A stretch of 64,000 nucleotides of DNA, taken from NCBI RefSeq assembly GCF_900111495.1, contig NZ_FOIU01000006.1, forward strand, positions 1-64,000, written 5' to 3'. Of this stretch, positions 63,987 through 64,000 are shown in pieces. Made by a program: the position numbers and the translations under genes. The notes under the pieces are model-generated. The model was not told where the DNA came from and searched no databases. It saw nothing but the letters and a program-made list of their open reading frames with translations. The first letter of the stretch is position 1, and each line of letters begins with the position of its first letter. This stretch comes from Chryseobacterium wanjuense (GTDB taxonomy: Bacteria > Bacteroidota > Bacteroidia > Flavobacteriales > Weeksellaceae).

Positions 63987-64000
63987 ATTACAGATCGTTT

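Overview
The window looks like chromosomal DNA of a Flavobacteriia bacterium of the Chryseobacterium type (Weeksellaceae). The reasons are: AT-rich DNA; Bacteroidetes -7 promoter boxes (TAnnTTTG) just ahead of many start codons; type IX secretion components and cargo (a PorV/PorQ-like protein, a PorP/SprF-like protein and a protein with a T9SS type A sorting tail); Bacteroidetes-type families (DUF3822, DUF5606, DUF2807, PycTM); and several families of short inverted repeats filling the gaps between genes. I see no rRNA, tRNA, CRISPR array, prophage or insertion sequence. Genus-level naming is inference.

Layout. 1-4.5 kb: a heptanucleotide tandem array, a ThuA-domain protein, and a VWA + AAA ATPase pair. 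4.5-9.4 kb: a carboxylase beta subunit (minus), then a DMT transporter, a PorV/PorQ-like protein and an exported protein (plus). 9.4-13 kb (minus): a T9SS cargo protein, uvrC and an exported protein. 13.2-17.6 kb (plus): hutH, an acetyltransferase, a subtilase lipoprotein and a cystatin-like small protein. 17.6-19 kb (minus): ygiD and YceI. 19.8-24.5 kb (plus): a DPP-IV-like peptidase, an acyltransferase, a luciferase-like oxidoreductase and a VF530 protein. 24.5-26.5 kb (minus): a three-gene cassette with an intradiol dioxygenase and a bicupin protein. 26.8-31.4 kb: SlyD-like FKBP, YchJ-like protein, M3 peptidase and DUF2807 lipoprotein. 31.4-36.1 kb (minus): a Kef-type antiporter with its flavodoxin-fold partner, then the lemA-TPM-TPM operon. 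36.2-39.9 kb: folA, a TPR-like membrane protein, a TRIC channel, coaD and ddl. 40-45.4 kb (plus): PASTA protein, rluD-type synthase, PorP/SprF, hemW and murI. 45.4-50.4 kb: an AT-rich exported protein, a nitroreductase/HxlR divergent pair, rsmD-DUF3822-Smr, and a YfcE-type phosphoesterase operon. 50.8-57.6 kb: a beta-lactamase-fold hydrolase, an archaemetzincin lipoprotein overlapping sixA, the ruvX-def pair, DUF5606, mazG and a beta-propeller lipoprotein. 57.6-64 kb: an exported protein, a 1238-residue phosphoesterase/kinase-like/Omp85 fusion, a divergent HD-PycTM protein and a small unknown protein.

Most genes are housekeeping or envelope functions. The parts that best repay attention are: (1) the fusion protein at 58620-62336, which appears to place an atypical kinase-like segment between a calcineurin-type phosphoesterase and an Omp85 barrel, facing an HD-PycTM protein whose start codon is only 26 bp away; (2) a stefin-like cysteine protease inhibitor at 17285; (3) a mirror-symmetric divergent promoter at 47080-47113; (4) the dioxygenase-bicupin-unknown cassette; and (5) several dispersed inverted-repeat families, including a perfect 29-bp-stem hairpin. 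Several start sites were placed at internal ATG codons because the longest frames begin with TTG/GTG codons or upstream of a promoter box. All family names come from reading motifs, not from database searches.
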